A stretch of DNA of 64,000 nucleotides from Cephalopachus bancanus (lineage: Eukaryota > Chordata > Mammalia > Primates > Tarsiidae), in NCBI GenBank assembly GCA_027257055.1, contig JAPVLO010000115.1:682001-746000 (forward strand), written 5' to 3'. Shown here piece after piece: positions 43,434-55,110 of this stretch. A program made the position numbers and the translations under genes. The stretch's first letter is position 1, and each line of letters starts with the position of its first letter. The notes under the pieces are model-generated. The model had not been told where the DNA came from and ran no database searches. It saw only the letters and a list, made by a program, of their open reading frames with translations.

Positions 43434-43738
43434 ACCATTTTTACAAATTCTGAAGTTCGGTGTTATGACTTAAGGCTTATAATACTTTATTTTTAATATA
43501 TGTAAAAGGGGAATAGTGCCTGCTTTACAATGTTGTTCTAGGTGTGAGAAATAACTTTTGAAGTGCTTATAGATACTCCATAAATGATAGTTGCTTTCTC
43601 TTCTTGATTTGATTATCTTTGGTTATTGCTGAAAGTAGATATATATGGCAGACATTTCTTGATATTTTATTTAGTTTTTAGTTACTGGAGATGCCCCTCT
43701 GCTTGTTAACTTTTCTTTTTTTTTTAAGACATAGGGTC

Positions 43739-44038
43739 GGCTGGGCTCTGTGGCTCAACCTGTAATCCCAGCACTTTGGAAAGCCAAGGCAAGTGGATTG
43801 CCTGAACCCGTTGGTTCGAGACCAGCCTGGGCAACTTGTAGAGACCTCGTCTCTACAGTAAAATAAAATAAAAAATTAGCTGGGAGTGGTAGCACATGCC
43901 TATAGTTCCGGCTACTTGGAAGGCTGAGACGGAAGGATCGCCTGAGCTCAGCAGCCCAGCAGGTCGAGATTGCGGTGGCTGTGAGCGTGCCACTGCATGC
44001 CATCCTGGGTGACAGAGTGAGACTCCAACTAAAAAAAA
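43739..44038 (+). repeat. Alu, lemur type, sense
   Basis: GGCTGGGCTCTGTGGCTCAACC; contains a small CAGCAGCCCAGCAGG duplication; short A tail. Confidence 0.93.
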
Positions 44039-44264
44039 GATTTTTTTTGAACAGGATGGGGTTGATCATGGTGTTGGTGGTTTGTTATGGTGTAGAGTTT
44101 AGGGCTCTAAGTATAGAGAACAGTATGTGCAACGTCCATGAGTTGTGGACTGTGAAGTTCAAGTAGTTAAGTACTGCTGGGCAGTAGAGCGAGATGGAGT
44201 GGCAGGAAAGATGTTACTGGTAGTTGAAATACTTGCAGAGGAGTTTAGAGTTTATATTTTATGC

Positions 44265-44480
44265 CAAAGGTTCTTAAACCTTTGTATGAATTGTTGTCAC
44301 CCAAAGAGCTTGTTATATGGAGGGTCAGGTCAGATTCTCATGGATGCTAGATTTGGGTTGCAGCTTTGCGACCTGTGTATTGAACTGACCTGTCCCTGTT
44401 GACAGGTGATTGTAATGCGTGACAGGTGATTGTAATGCATGCTGAAGCTGGAAAACCAGTTAGAAAAACCATTTGGAAAA
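44265..44480 (+). mobile_element. MER5A-like hAT fragment
   Basis: GGTTCTTAAACCTTTGTATG, AAAGAGCTTGTTATATGGAG and CAGATTCTCATGGATG follow the MER5A order. It contains a 20-bp tandem duplication (GACAGGTGATTGTAATGC) near 44402-44440. Confidence 0.6.
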
Positions 44481-44544
44481 CTAGGCTATTGGTCTCAAAA
44501 GTTGAAGTGCTAGCACTTTGGATGGGAAGGATGACCTATTAAAA

Positions 44545-44598
44545 GTGTGTGTGTGTGTGTGTGTGTGGTACGCGCACGCGCGCGCGTGTGTCTGTGTG
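44545..44598. repeat. alternating purine-pyrimidine tract (GT)n-(GC)n
   Basis: GT repeats to about 44567, then TACGCGCACGCGCGCGCGTGTG. Long strictly alternating stretch, the classic Z-DNA-prone composition. Confidence 0.9.
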
Positions 44599-45794
44599 AA
44601 GTATTAAAATTGTTGTTTTGGTGTTTCTGTTTCTTTTTTAATCTCTTAAAATGTTACTTTTATGTACATTATATGCATAGTACACTAGTATATTATTCAC
44701 TACTCTACTTTGGAAATATTCATGTATTTTGGGAGGGTGCTCACAAATTTTTCCTGATTAAAAAAAATTGCAGTCTAGAGCTTTAGGCAGTGGAAAATAA
44801 TCAAGGAATTTTGTGCAGGGCAATGTGGATTAGATTTTAGAATAAGGAGATCAGTTAAGAAGATAGATGAGAGGATTTAGTCATAGGGGATTTCATCCCC
44901 TATGTGACTTGGTTACTTTTGATTTGAATAGTGTGACATCATGTTTGGAGGTTATAAAATAATTGACTGTGGCCATGAAACCCTTTTAAGAGTTTCTCAA
45001 GACTAGCCAGTCTGTTTCCCAATAGATTTTCCCCCGGGATAACCAATTTTTGTCTGAATACTTGGAATAAGAGAGGAATAATGAACTGTCTCTAGGTGAA
45101 ATGCTTTATATTTAGTGGTTGCAATCTGTGAAATCTATGTGATATATCTAGTACCAAAGTTTGACAACTGCAGTCCTGTAAGATATAATTGATTCCATTG
45201 TTTGTTGTAGTTTTGTGGATCACCATGAAGGATTGTTCCCTTAAGTATTATGTTAAAGTGGACAGAGACGAACAAACCCTAGGCATAGGGATACTGATTT
45301 TCCCTATACTTATTTTTGGTTTTGTTTTTTAAGGCAATGACATTTTCAACTTTTTGAATAATGGAATCTTCTTTAATTTAAAAATGTTCTCGTCCTGAAT
45401 TCTGTATTAGTTATACTTTGGTGAATTACTTAATGTCAATGTCTGTGAATTAATAATAGATTTAAGTGACTTGATGTTTTCTTGATTGAAGTAGCATCTG
45501 TGAACACTTGACAGATGTGTTTATGTGTTGTTGAGACATTTGTTTAGCCTTTCTCTTAAGTACCTCAGACAAATTATGCTTTTTTTTCAGTTTCTCAGAC
45601 TAGGAAGGAAACCACTGATTTAGCATATTGGCAAGTTTTGTCAAGTACCATCTTCCTTTAGTTAGAATGAAAGAGGTGCCTTTTCCTTTGCTTTGGTGAA
45701 TTATTCAGAGCCCCAGCTAGTAAAAAGCTGACTATCTAGAGCTAGGAAAAAATTTTTTGTTTTCTTTTGGTTTTGGTACAGTGATGTAGTATCT
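44599..45794. other. FAM13B intron 1, unassigned
   Basis: No gene or repeat recognised. Confidence 0.4.
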
Positions 45795-45836
45795 GGGACT
45801 GCAGACACATGCTGCCATATCCTGCTAATTTTTAAA
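45795..45836 (-). repeat. short Alu scrap
   Basis: TGGGACTGCAGACACATGC through CCTGCTAATTTTT; only the mid-arm remains. Confidence 0.6.
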
Positions 45837-45842
45837 TTTATT

Positions 45843-46139
45843 TATTTATTTTTAGTTTTTGAGTTGGAGTCTCACTCTGTTGCCCAGGCTGGAGTGCAGT
45901 GGCACACTCACAGCCACTATAGCCTCGACCTGGTGGGTTCAGGAAATTCTTCCACCTTAGCCTCCAAGTAGCTGGAATTGCAGGCATGCACCACCACGCC
46001 CAGCTAATTTTAAAATTTATTGTAGAAACAAGGTTTCGCTAAGTTGCCCAGGCTGGCCTCGAACTCCTGGGCTCAAGCAATCCTCTTCTCTCAGCCTCTC
46101 AAAGTGCTGGGATTACAGGCATATACCACCATTCCCAGC
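45843..46139 (-). repeat. Alu, lemur type, antisense
   Basis: TTATTTATTTTTAGTTTTTGAG start; ends ACCATTCCCAGCT. Confidence 0.92.
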
Positions 46140-46310
46140 TGTGATATTTTTTTTCTTTATTTAATTCTTTCAGCCTTATTGAAGTATAGTTTATATATGA
46201 CAGCATTCACCAATTTTAAATGTCCAATTCATTAAGATTTGGCAAATATATTCAATATAACCATCAAAACACAATCATGACATAGAGCATTTTCATCACT
46301 TCAGAAAGTT
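46140..46310 (-). mobile_element. old L1M 3' fragment, antisense
   Basis: CCTTATTGAAGTATAGTTTA, AACCATCAAAACACAATCATG and TCATCACTTCAGAAAGTTC are antisense L1M 3' phrases. Confidence 0.75.
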
Positions 46311-46510
46311 CTCTTATTGTGTCAGTTTTCTCATCAGTGAAATGGATATAATGAAAGTATCTACTAACAGGATTGTTGTAAGGATGAAGTGAATTGATCT
46401 ATTTAAAGCCATTAAAGTAACTTCTGTCATATTGTAAGAGCTCAGGCAGTGCTGTGTTCTGTTATTATCTATGTTACTGCTGTTGGTGCTTTACCCCTTT
46501 TTAAAGGCCC
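46311..46510 (+). repeat. MIR
   Basis: TTTTCTCATCAGTGAAATGG, GGATTGTTGTAAGGATGAAG and GAGCTCAGGCAG are MIR 3' phrases. Confidence 0.75.
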
Positions 46511-46521
46511 CTCACTACTAA

Positions 46522-46674
46522 TTTTTTTTTGAGTTGGAGTCACACTCTGTCGCCCAGGCTGAAGTGCAATGGCACACAGTGGCTACTCAGCCTCGATCCG
46601 CTGGGCTAGGGCAATCCTTCCACTTTAGCCTTCCAAGTAACTGGAACTACAGGCATGCACTGCTGCTTGGCTAA
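46522..46674 (-). repeat. Alu A (outermost of a triple nest), first part
   Basis: Breaks off at GCTTGGCTAAT; resumes at 47273. CTCACTACTAATTTT flanks the whole nest at about 46511 and 47412. Confidence 0.9.
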
Positions 46675-46849
46675 TGTTTTGTTTGTATTTTTTTGAGTTG
46701 GGGTCTCACTCTGTCGCCCAGTCTGGAGTGCAGGGCATACTCTTTGCCACCCCAGTGTCGACCTGCTGGGCTCCGGCAATCCTTCTGCCTCATTCTTTCA
46801 AGTAGCCAGAACTACAGGCATGTGCTAACATGCCTGGCTAATTCTTGAT
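46675..46849 (-). repeat. Alu B (middle), first part
   Basis: TTTTTTTGAGTTGGGGTC to CCTGGCTAATTCTTGATT, interrupted by C; resumes at 47151. Confidence 0.9.
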
Positions 46850-47133
46850 TTTTTTTTTTTTTTTTTTGAGTTGGAGTCTCCCTCAGTCGCCCAGACTGGA
46901 GTACAGTGGCCGCTCCCGGCCACCGCAGCCTCGACCTGCTGGGCTCTGGCGATCCTTCTGCCTCAGCTGGAACCACAGGCGTGTGCTACCACGCCCGGCT
47001 AATTTTTTTGATTTATTGTAGAGATGAGGTCTCGCCAAGTTGCCCAGGTGGGTCTTGAACCCACGGGCTCAGGCAATTCACTCACCTCGGCCTCCCAAAG
47101 TGAAGGATTACAGGCTGAGCCACCGATCCCGGC
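46850..47133 (-). repeat. Alu C (innermost), lemur type
   Basis: CpG-rich copy bounded by CTAATTCTTGATTTTT at 46838 and 47134; lacks the AGTAGC stretch after CTCAGC. Confidence 0.93.
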
Positions 47134-47150
47134 CTAATTCTTGATTTTTT

Positions 47151-47272
47151 AATTGTAGAGACGCAGTCTTGCGAAGTTGCTCGGGCTGGTCTCGAACCTG
47201 CAGGCTCAGACAACCCACTCGCCTCGGCCTCCCAAAGTGCTGGGATTACAGGCTGAGCCACCGAACCCAGCT
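47151..47272 (-). repeat. Alu B, second part
   Basis: TTGTAGAGACGCAGTCTTGC to GAGCCACCGAACCCAGCT. Confidence 0.9.
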
Positions 47273-47411
47273 AGCTATTTTTGATTTATTGTAGAGACAA
47301 GGTCTTGCCAAGTTGACCAGGCTGGTTTCGAACCCTCCAGGGCTCAGGCAGTCCTCTTGTCTCGGCCTCCCAAAGTACTGGGATTACAGGCATAAGCTAC
47401 TTCGCCTGGCC
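47273..47411 (-). repeat. Alu A, second part
   Basis: AGCTATTTTTGATTTATTG to ACTTCGCCTGGC completes the outer copy. Confidence 0.9.
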
Positions 47412-47474
47412 TCTCACTACTAATTTTATTAGGTATTTAAAATGTAAAGATTCTTTGCTTTTAAGAAAGCTGTA

Positions 47475-47733
47475 GGCTGAGCATGGTGGCTCCCAGCACT
47501 TTGGGAGGCTGAGATGGGAGGATTGCTTAGGCCCAGGAGTTTGAGACCTCGTCTCTACATACATACATACATAAAATTAGTGGAGCGTGGTGGTGTGCCT
47601 GTTGTCTCAGCTACTTGGGAGACTGAAGTGAAAGCATCAACCGACCCCAGGAGGTCTAGGCTGCAGTGAGCTGTGATTGTGCCACTCTGCACTGCAGCCT
47701 GGGCAACAGGGTGAAACTGATTCCAAAAAAAAA
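47475..47733 (+). repeat. Alu, old, sense
   Basis: GGCTGAGCATGGTGGCTCCCAGC start; ends GATTCCAAAAAAAAA; contains (ACAT)n. Confidence 0.88.
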
Positions 47734-48042
47734 GGCTGGACTCAGTGACTCAGCCTGTAATCTCAGCACTTTGGGAGGCTGGGGCAAGTGGATTGCCTGA
47801 GCACGAGGGTTCGAGACCAGCCTGGGCAACTTGGCGAGACCTCGTCTCTACAATAAAATAAAATAAAAAATTAACCGGGTGTGGTAGCGTGCACCTGTAG
47901 TTCCGGCTGCTTGGAAGACTGAGGGGGAAGGATTGCCGGAGTCTAGCAGGTTGATGCTGGGGTGACTGTGAGTGTGCCCCTGCACTCCAACCTGGGTGAC
48001 AGAGTGAGACTCCAACTTAAAAAAAAAAAAAAAAGAAAAAGA
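47734..48042 (+). repeat. Alu, lemur type, sense, abutting the previous copy
   Basis: GGCTGGACTCAGTGACTCAGCC begins right after the preceding A tail, so it inserted in that tail. Confidence 0.93.
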
Positions 48043-48221
48043 AATGTGTGTTTTGTTACTACCATGTATGTGTGTGTATAAATTAAATGGAGTACAAAAG
48101 TACCTTGAATCCTGATAGAACTCAGGTTGATAGCTGGTGTATGAAGGTACACTTTCCTGAATGTACCTATCACCCAGTTTTATTAATAATTGGTATTTAA
48201 TTGCATATTTAATTGAATATC

Positions 48222-48810
<589 letters not shown>

Positions 48811-48819
48811 CTGTTGTGT

Positions 48820-49265
48820 TAGTTTTGTGGAGCTTCCATGATGAATTACCACAAAGTAGATGACTCTAAAATAATAGAAAGTTTTCTCTCACAGTTCAGG
48901 AGTTTAGAAGTGTAAAGTGAAGGTTTTGGCAGAGTCAGACTCCCTCTGAAGGTTCTAGGGGAGAATCCTTCCCTGCCTCTTCCTGCTTATGTGGGTCCTG
49001 GTGTTTCTTGGCTATTGATAGCACAACTCCAGTTTCTGCTTCCATCTTCTCTGGTCTTCTTCCTCTCTCTGTGTCTCTATGTGTCCTGTCCTTTTCTTAC
49101 AAGGACACCAGTCATTGGATTTAGGGCTGCCCTAAATCTAGGATGATTTCCTCTTGAGCTCCTTAACTAAATACATCTGCAAAGATCCTATTTCCAAATA
49201 AGGTCACATTCTGAGGTTCTGAGGAGACGTGAGTTTTGGCGGGACACTGTTCAATCCACTATAGA
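48820..49265 (-). mobile_element. MLT1-like MaLR LTR, antisense
   Basis: GATGAATTACCACAAAGTAG, CTCTCACAGTTCAGGAG, AAGGACACCAGTCATTGG, CCTATTTCCAAATAAGGTCA and GGGACACTGTTCAATCCA are MLT1 phrases in antisense order; about 445 bp. Confidence 0.82.
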
Positions 49266-51080
49266 TGTGAAGGGAATATTTACATGAATACTCCCGAAGA
49301 CAGGTAGGAAACAGGACTGATGTTAAAAATGACTTTGCAGTTTGCAGAAATGTTATTTTGGGCCACTCTCCACTTAGCGCTCAGCAGTGTGCTCTAGATA
49401 TATGTTCTAAGTGAAAAATTAACTTCTAGGGCTTAGAGCATAGGCCTGCCCTTTTTAGGTACCTGTTAGCAAGCTAGAAATAAGTCACCTCCTCAAATGT
49501 ACATAAGACTATAGCCAGTTTGAGTGGCAGAAAGTGACAGTCTGTCATATTGTAACTTGTAAGAATTTACATGGAAAGATAGTATAGTGATTAAGAGTGA
49601 AGACTTTGATTTCAAATTTGGTTTCTCTGATTTCAAATTCTATATCAGATCCTTATTATTTGGGTGGGCTGTGGGTAGATTGGTGAGCCTATATGCAATG
49701 TTTAATTAAAATAAGGGTTATAATAATACCTTCTCAATACATGCAAAGGGCATTGAACTGCTTGGCACATGATAACTGCTCATTTAATGTTAGCCATTGC
49801 TATTTTCAATCATCATCCAAGATGCTTTTCTTCAGGAGAGAGAGAGGAAAGCTCATCACCTGAAAGATTTATCCCTTGATGGTTTTTCTAGTAGTGAGGA
49901 TAAGTTTTTTTTGATGGATTTATAAATTCCCACCCAGCCTTACCTTAGGAAGGATATATTTTGGGGCTGTCTAGTTAGAGGCTAGGTGTACTGGAGTACA
50001 TGAGATGAGATAAGAGGTTTCTGATTTCATTAACAAAGCATTCTAATCACTGAGCAGCCATTTTAATGATGTGTAGAACCTGCTCCTGACAGACTTTTGA
50101 AATGAGTCTTCATTTATTGTACATCAAGCAAATACCCGCTTATGTCATGAGGGTATCAGCCTGACTTTTAATGTAAGTTTATTAAATATCTTATCTCTGA
50201 AGTTAACCTTTCTAAAGCATCTTTAACATAATTTAACTTTGAAGTTATTTTACAGATGGGTAGATGGGTAGATAATTGGTAGATGAACTACATGTTTCAG
50301 CAGGCATTTCAGGATGTTTTGGAAGTAATCATCTACTAAAAGATTTGTGGGAATGTGTCTTTCCTTTCCCTCAGTTTTAATATGTTCCTCCTCGAAGTGT
50401 ATGTTACTAGCAACACTTTTTTGAGATCAATACTCTTCTACTGACCTGACGCTTCTTGGGCAGAGTGCTGCAGTGTAGTTTACTGAGCTTATTAAAAGAT
50501 TTGTTAATAGATTACTAGAATTCACAAAGGATAATGAGACCATTAGAATTCACAGAGGATGATGAGACCGAATATTAAACACATTGCCAAACAGGTTTTT
50601 CCCTCTCTCCCCAGCCTAATTGCTGGTCTTTTAGCATTATGCAAAGAGAGGAGAGACTGGTTCTCTGTCTACTACATGCATATGTTATCTCAGTTAAACT
50701 TAATGACTATATAGTATAATTCTTATTTTATATAAGGAAACTAGGTTCAGAGACAAGGAAGATGTTCAGCATCACATATTTACAAAATGGTGGAGTGGAC
50801 ATTTGAATCTAAGCCTTTCTGGTTCTGGTCTTTTTGCTGTTTTCCAACATATGCTATTGCTTTTCCATATCAGAGAGCTCAGGCAACCACTATGTTGTAT
50901 ACAAATAAAAAAAGAAAGTACATAAGTATAGTTCCAAATTAAAATCATGTCTTTGATCCTTTGATCTTCTGAAAATGCTTCCATCTTTAGTTTTGAGGAT
51001 AAGAGGAAATGAGGAAGGAATGGAGTGGAGTAGGGTATGTATGTGTAAATGAAGGATCCATTGAGGAAGATAGATTGTTA
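49266..51080. other. FAM13B intron 1 with two MIRs and a short tandem duplication
   Basis: MIR at 49560-49810 (ATAGTGATTAAGAGTG, CTTGGCACATGATAACTGC) and at 50690-50835 (AAGGAAACTAGGTTCAGAGA). Imperfect 28-bp-period duplication at 50516-50541 / 50544-50569. The remainder is unassigned. Confidence 0.55.
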
Positions 51081-51346
51081 TTATTTTTGAGTTGGAGTCT
51101 CACTCTGTCACCCAGGCTGAGGTGCAGTGGCACTATCATGGCTTACTGCATTCTCAACCTTCTTGTGTTTCAGCCTCCCAAGTAGCTGGGACTGTAAGTG
51201 CACACTACCATGCCTAGCTAATTTTTTTATTTCTGCTTTTGTAGAAGATGTTGCTTGGGCTGCTCTCAAATTTCTGGCTTCATGCAGTCCTCCTGCCTCG
51301 GCCTCACAAAATGCTCGGCTTATAGTTTTGAACCACTGCACCTGGC
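51081..51346 (-). repeat. Alu, old, antisense
   Basis: TTTTTGAGTTGGAGTCTCAC to CTGCACCTGGCC with an altered middle. Confidence 0.88.
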
Positions 51347-51632
51347 CCCAAAATGGATTATTTAAATGGTATAATCCCTGAAGATGTGTGCTGTCAAATA
51401 TTCTCCTTTGCAATTCCTTTATTTATCTTCAGCAGAAAGATTCTTATCCAGTTTAGTCTTCACAATTGGAAACCTTTGCAAGATTTTGCCTTTAACTAGA
51501 TTATACATTTTTCAGGCATTAGATTACCTTTCAGTATAAGTAACCTCCTCAATGAACTTTACTGCTTCTTCTGCTCTGCTCACAGTTAAAGATGTTGTGT
51601 GAAATTGAATATTGAATTTTTTTTTTCCCTAG

Positions 51633-51799
51633 ATTAACTGCTGAAGTACTGATAGAGTTCTGCGTTTCTTCAATGAGGAACTACAGGCTGATCTTCTGCC
51701 ATAATCTCAAACAGCCATAAATGACAAAAGAATGCTTGCTCAGTGAGGGTAGCTGGTGCAGAAGCCATTTTTTAAACTTAGGTGTTTAAGTACTCAAAG
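51633..51799 (+). other. FAM13B: FAM13B probable non-coding exon 2 with upstream ORFs
   Basis: A 167-nt candidate exon bounded by a good acceptor (T-rich tract, CCCTAG| at 51632) and a consensus donor (AAAG|GTAAGT at 51799/51800). It sits between the CpG-island exon and the first coding exon and is free of repeats, unlike its surroundings. It carries two consecutive in-frame small ORFs, 51673-51720 (15 codons plus TAA) and 51721-51789 (22 codons plus TAA), the second ATG directly abutting the first stop, plus a 4-codon ORF starting at 51732. Inclusion in the transcript is inferred from splice sites only. Confidence 0.65.
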
Positions 51800-52291
51800 G
51801 TAAGTTTTCAAAATGATAACTTTCCCATGTTCTATAAATCCACAGAGATTTGGAATTTGCCCCCTATAGCTGCTATTTGATTATTAGCTTGAGATTTTGT
51901 AGTTCTTAGCTGGCACCAGATGTGTTGAAGAATTGATGTTGCTGGTCTAAGACTATGTAACAGATTTATGGCATTTTGGTGTCCCTTAGTTAATTTCTAC
52001 TTTTCCTTTAAGTTAGCTGATTACTTACTAGTCATGTTGTGACACTCTCTTGATCCAGTGGGTATACACCTGATCCAGTGGACCCTATTTTTGTAAACTT
52101 TAGAATTTTGAGTAGACTTATCTTTGTGATGTTATCTTTTCTTGCATTGAGGACTTATTTCTCTGGGATGACGAAAAAAGACTAGTTGGTATCATTTTGT
52201 TCATTATCACTTTTGAAAAAAGTTTTTCTTTCTTTTACAAAAATACTCCTTTCCCCATGGGAAAATGTTTATTTTAGAAAATGAATTTTTT

Positions 52292-52575
52292 GGCCGGCGC
52301 AGTGGCTCTCTCGCCTATAATCCCAGCTCTTTGGGAGGCCGAGGTGAAAGAAGGATTGCCAGAGCCCACAGGTTCGAGACCAGGCTGGGCAACTTGGTGA
52401 GACTGCATATCTACAATAAATCAAAAAATTAGCCAGGTGTGGTGGCGCGCGCCTGTAGTTCCAGCTACTTGGAAGGCTGAGGTGGAAGGATCGCCTGAGC
52501 CCTGCATGTCAAGACTGTGGTGTGCCACTACACTCCAGCCTGGACAACAGAGACTCTGACTCAAAAAAAAAAATA
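52292..52575 (+). repeat. Alu, lemur type, sense
   Basis: GGCCGGCGCAGTGGCTCTC; shortened before the tail (GGACAACAGAGACTCTGACTC). Confidence 0.93.
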
Positions 52576-53331
52576 TTTTTTCTTGGGATTCCTTGTTCTC
52601 TGATGTGTCAGATTTTGGAAATGCCATTTGAGACATTGTTTCCTTCTGCTGCTGCTTTATTGATCATAGTTTCTACAAATTTGAGACAAATAACTATTTC
52701 TTTTGAACTAAATGGCTTTGGAAATATTTTTTTTAATAGCGAAATAATAGTTTTGATAAAAGAACTTTTCTCATTGAAAGTTGATGTCCAGAACTGAATT
52801 TTTTAAAAATAAAAATTTATTATAGCGGCTCTGTCATATAGAAATAAAAACTGGTTAATCTTGTTATTAGCCCATCATTTATAACAACTGATTCTTAGCT
52901 CATCAGTTTATAAAATGTGATTCTCTCTGTTTGGGCTTATGAATCGTTGGGTTAGTTGAGCGTCATGTAGCAGAGTGAAGAGATGGGTTGGGTTTGGCTT
53001 TTTACCTGTGTAATTAATAAGCTTGATCAGTAAAGGTCCTCTTGGAGCCAAATTTGCTCCTTAAATTGTCTTTGGAACATTAATGCAATTAAGACAATTG
53101 ATCTACATGCAAACGCTAAAGGGAGCATTCAGAACTAACTCTTCATAGTAAAGAAATTGCTTAGATATTGTATTGAGCTTCATTTGTAGAACACACTACG
53201 GGCCTGATAACTGGAGCATATTTAAATAGATGAGAACACATTCAGGTGTAAAGCATTTTTCTTTAATGTATTTAGTCATATTGCCACCTGTTAATCATTA
53301 TAGTTTTTTTTTTTTGTCTTTCATTTGGCAG
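52576..53331. other. intron just upstream of the first coding exon
   Basis: Repeat-poor; ends in a strong polypyrimidine tract before CAG at 53331. No further exon seen. Confidence 0.5.
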
Positions 53332-53523
53332 AAAAGACAGCTTTGATTTCTGGCTGCAAAAAAGATATGAGGAAGAGCTCCTCCCCTTCCTTGAGTAACT
53401 GCAACTCCGTTCTTGCTAACAAAATATTTGGAATTCCACTTGATGAGCTGCAGCAGGGAGGACATCCAGACAATGAGGTTCCATTCATAGTCCGCCACGT
53501 AGTGGACTATATTGAGGAACATG
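53332..53523 (+). CDS. FAM13B: FAM13B first coding exon (ATG at 53367)
   Basis: The exon follows a long T-rich tract ending TTTGGCAG and ends at CATG|GTATAC. Translation starts at ATG 53367 (G at -3), giving residues 1-52 plus one nucleotide: [13 protein letters not shown] then the Leu/Phe-rich start of the RhoGAP fold (FGIPLDEL) and the helix ending DYIEEH. The first 35 nt are leader. This ATG is chosen because the protein start matches FAM13B as I know it; an upstream in-frame continuation exists in the intron reading but precedes the acceptor. The serine-rich first ten residues could be a phosphorylation region. Confidence 0.93.
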
Positions 53524-53962
53524 GTATACATTTCCTTACTTTGAGGGCTAGCTTTTGTTTTAATAAACAAAATTTATCCCTTTTTGACCTTGGATTTTAA
53601 AATATTTTTTTTAAGTATGGAAAGTCCAAAACATAGAAAAAACAATAGAAATTCTTTTTAATGTTTTAGTTTTTTACTTAAATTCGTGTACTTAGAAATG
53701 ACAGTTGCCCAACCTAAAGCATTTTTTAGTGGGGGTGATAGGGATATTTTTAATGGATATAAGGGGTGGGATAAAATAGAGTATCCCTTAGGTACGGAGA
53801 TAGTATGTTTCTAGATATGTAATTTGAAGGTTTTTAGCCAAATCAGGGGAGCCAAGAAAGGCTTTCCAAAAGTATGAGTATTTTAAATTGGTTGGAGAAT
53901 GAATATATATAGTCAAATAGTTGAGTTGCAGCTTATTTAATTTTTGCCTTAAACTAATGTAG

Positions 53963-54175
53963 GAGGTCTGGAGCAACAAGGACTTTTTCAAGTCAATGGA
54001 AATGCTGAGACAGTGGAGTGGCTTCGGCAGAGATACGACAGTGGAGAAGAGGTGGATTTGGTTAAGGAAGCAGATGTTCCCTCAGCTATTAGTCTTCTTA
54101 GATTTTTCCTTCAGGAGCTTCCTGAACCTGTTATCCCTGGCAGTTTGCATATTCACTTGATGCAGCTTTCTCAAG
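53963..54175 (+). CDS. FAM13B: FAM13B coding exon, RhoGAP core with Gln at the arginine-finger site
   Basis: 213 nt, acceptor AATGTAG|GAGG, donor CAAG|GTAATA, phase 1 in and 1 out, residues 53-123. It encodes [12 protein letters not shown], where active RhoGAPs have G-x-F-R-x-S-G; codon CAA (53989-53991, Gln62) occupies the arginine-finger position. Further along, [16 protein letters not shown] is the second hallmark motif (family LLKxxLRELPEPL), with Arg instead of the conserved Lys. The domain is therefore clear but two catalytic-side residues differ, suggesting weak or absent GTPase activation. My recollection is that human FAM13B also has Gln here. Confidence 0.94.
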
Positions 54176-54531
54176 GTAATATAATTTGATTCTGATCAAT
54201 TAGTCATTTATTGTTAATTTCAGAACCTTTACCTTTTAGAAATCTTGACATGTAAACAATAAGTGTAGTATTTCAGAGCTTAATTTCTTATTTTCTCATT
54301 TGCTTCTTGGGGCTGGATGGTCTAGTCAAGGCAATGGCAATTCCTTGGATCCCTGTAGTACAATAGTACAATACTTTGTAGTACAATACTTTTTATGATT
54401 GATCTTATTAGCCTAACATAGAGGATGTAAAGGAGGAAAGGGAAGAAATAAGAAATGCTTCTCTTATTTGTTTGCAGGTAGCCTGTTAGGTATAAATTTA
54501 CCCAAACAAAAGTAGAGCAATGCGGAGAGTA

Positions 54532-54826
54532 TTTTTTTTTTTTTTTTTTTTGAGTTGGAGTCTGACTGTGTCACTCCAGGTGGAGTGCAGTGGCATGCTC
54601 ATGGCTGCCACAGCCTTGACCTGCTGGGCTCAGGTAATCCTTCTGCCTCTGCTTTCCAAGTAGCTGGAACCACAGGCATACACCACCTCGCCAGGCTAAT
54701 TTTTTGATTAATTGTAGATACGAGGTCTCGCCATATTGCTCAGGCTGGTCTTGAACCCTGAGTTCAGGCAGTCTTCTCTGCCTTCCAGAGTGCTGGGATT
54801 ACAGGCGTGAACCACCGCACCCAGCC
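54532..54826 (-). repeat. Alu, older lemur type, antisense
   Basis: T19 start; GTATTT words flank it. Confidence 0.93.
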
Positions 54827-54924
54827 CAGTATTTCAAATAAAACCAATATTGCCCAAAGGCTTCCTACCCCAAGTCAAAGGGTTTAGCAGTCCAACATCT
54901 TTTTTCAGTTATTTTTGTATTCAA

Positions 54925-55110
54925 CTAATGCAACTAATGTTCGTTGAACATCTGCTGTATGCTAGGCATAGTTCTAGATGCTGGGAATGCAGCACTGAAC
55001 AAAGCTAGGTAAAAGTTTCTGCCCTCCTTGAGCTAAAATTATAAAGGGAAGATGGAGAAATAGATGATAAAATAAATACATGGGTATGCTAGATGGGTAA
55101 GTGTTACAAA
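54925..55110 (+). repeat. L2 3' end
   Basis: GTTCGTTGAACATCTGCTGT, GGGAATGCAGCACTGAACAA and TGCCCTCCTTGAGC are L2 phrases in order. Confidence 0.75.

Noticed and set aside
53298..53570. 90-codon minus-strand open frame opposite the first coding exon
   Set aside because: Shadow of the FAM13B exon on the other strand.
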